A stretch of DNA of 64,000 nucleotides from Pseudomonas sp. S06B 330 (lineage in GTDB: Bacteria > Pseudomonadota > Gammaproteobacteria > Pseudomonadales > Pseudomonadaceae). Below are positions 63,549 through 64,000 of this stretch, piece after piece. The stretch is taken from positions 2,352,501 to 2,416,500 of the forward strand of contig NZ_CP088149.1 of assembly GCF_002845275.2 (NCBI RefSeq), read 5' to 3'. The first letter of the stretch is position 1. Each line of letters begins with the position of its first letter. Under the pieces are notes generated by a model, which searched no databases, was not told the origin of the DNA, and saw only the letters and a list, made by a program, of their open reading frames with translations. Made by a program: the position numbers and the translations under genes.

Positions 63549-63563
63549 CATCCACACTGGATG
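63549..63563. promoter_or_regulatory. palindrome CATCCA-CAC-TGGATG, copy 2
   Basis: See 62410-62424. It lies about 85 bp before the ATG of the truncated frame at 63649. Confidence 0.4.
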
Positions 63564-63648
63564 TTGCGGCCAGGGGGTAGGGGCAGTGGAATTGCGCTGA
63601 TATGGCGTAATGGTAAATTGCCGTTCTTTCCAAATAGGGCGGCCCAAT

Positions 63649-63784
63649 ATGTCAGCACGTGTCTGCATTCGATTAGCGACAGACGCAGAAATTTACAGCC
63701 TTCAGGCAACGCTTTCATCCGACCCTGACAAAAGTATTGGGCCGGTCAGCTTTGGAACCCCAATGCTGAGGGAGGAGGTTTACC
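63649..63784 (+). pseudogene. N-terminal gene fragment cut by MITE-like element
   Basis: The frame MSARVCIRLATDAEIYSLQA, TLSSDPDKSIGPVSFGTPML, REEVYL runs into the MITE-like left end at 63785. Only about 46 residues remain, with a poor ribosome site. Family not recognised. Confidence 0.45.
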
Positions 63785-63922
63785 TAGGCTCTGTATGAAA
63801 AGCCTTGATACTCGGTGATGCTGCGTTGAAAACAGCCTCGGAATGCTCATTTACAACCCGTAAACTCCGCTTCCTCGGCTGTTTTCGCCTTGCCTGACCT
63901 TCGTCTCAAAACTTTTCATAAT
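63785..63922. repeat. MITE-like element, second copy with truncated right end
   Basis: It matches 43294-43438 with a few substitutions (TAGGCTCTGTATGAAAAG at the left), but ends at CTTTTCATA, lacking the last nine bases CAAAGCCTA. It interrupts the frame that begins at 63649. Confidence 0.75.
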
Positions 63923-63965
63923 TGAAGCCGTGATATCGTTTTGCCTCTATCTGTGGAGGCATGGG

Positions 63966-64000
63966 ATGAAGGTCAAGAACTGGGAAGGATGGGAGCCTGA
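63966..64000 (+). CDS. start of an unidentified gene (partial)
   Basis: ATG at 63966 follows GGAGG by six bases and reads MKVKNWEGWEP to the window end. Too short to identify. Confidence 0.4.
   Translation, partial: MKVKNWEGWEP

Overview
The window looks like a Pseudomonas chromosome (P. putida/P. fluorescens type). This rests on GC-rich housekeeping genes, REP-like palindromes, a DUF2388 protein, LpxO, a TopB-AlkB neighbourhood, an SdsA-type alkylsulfatase and type VI secretion (T6SS) genes. No database search was run. All family names come from reading motifs in the sequence.

Layout. (1) 1-2329, minus strand: start of a T6SS structural operon, an unknown conserved gene followed by tssB and tssC (cut by the window edge). 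(2) 2330-4766: REP-type palindromes, a gene remnant, then a minus-strand pair read as a pore-forming effector plus membrane immunity protein. (3) 5163-12927, plus strand: a complete T6SS effector operon of vgrG, two DcrB/DUF1795 (EagR-type) chaperones, a 1400-residue PAAR-Rhs effector with an AHH nuclease tip, and its immunity gene.

(4) 12.9-43.2 kb: the dominant feature, an array of displaced Rhs pieces. Most units hold a GC-rich fragment of the same Rhs gene, a different AT-rich toxin tip, and a small immunity gene overlapping or touching the tip. I read these tips: AHH (second copy), GHH-like, HNH, REase-like, GIY-YIG-like, WHH, two unclassified tips, a truncated tip and several toxin tails. 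I read about sixteen immunity genes (SUKH/SMI1-KNR4, Imm22-like, Imm26-like, NTF2-fold, DUF6386-like and unnamed). Several units carry nonsense or frameshift lesions in the Rhs or toxin part while the immunity gene stays open. The same internal Rhs deletion junction occurs three times, and a fourth scar uses the same sequence. A second T6SS module (EagR + short PAAR-HNH effector + immunity) is embedded at 39.5-41.6 kb with vgrG fragments on both sides. IS30 and IS5 transposase remnants and a MITE-like element lie in or at the edge of the array. The full Rhs gene appears to act as the expressed head that can swap tips by homologous recombination, with the immunity bank giving protection against kin.

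(5) 43.4-51.4 kb: ordinary genes lpxO, thpR, a TonB-dependent siderophore receptor, a methyltransferase, topB, alkB and tRNA-Cys. (6) 51.4-64 kb: a decayed island next to tRNA-Cys with integrase remnants at both sides, phage-gene scraps, a secreted fimbrial-adhesin-like protein, an alginate-lyase-like fragment, an alkyl-sulfate degradation cluster (outer membrane protein, SdsA-like sulfatase, lipoprotein, FadL-like channel), a complete IS30 element, a Gly/Ala-rich protein, a DUF2388 protein and a second MITE-like copy.
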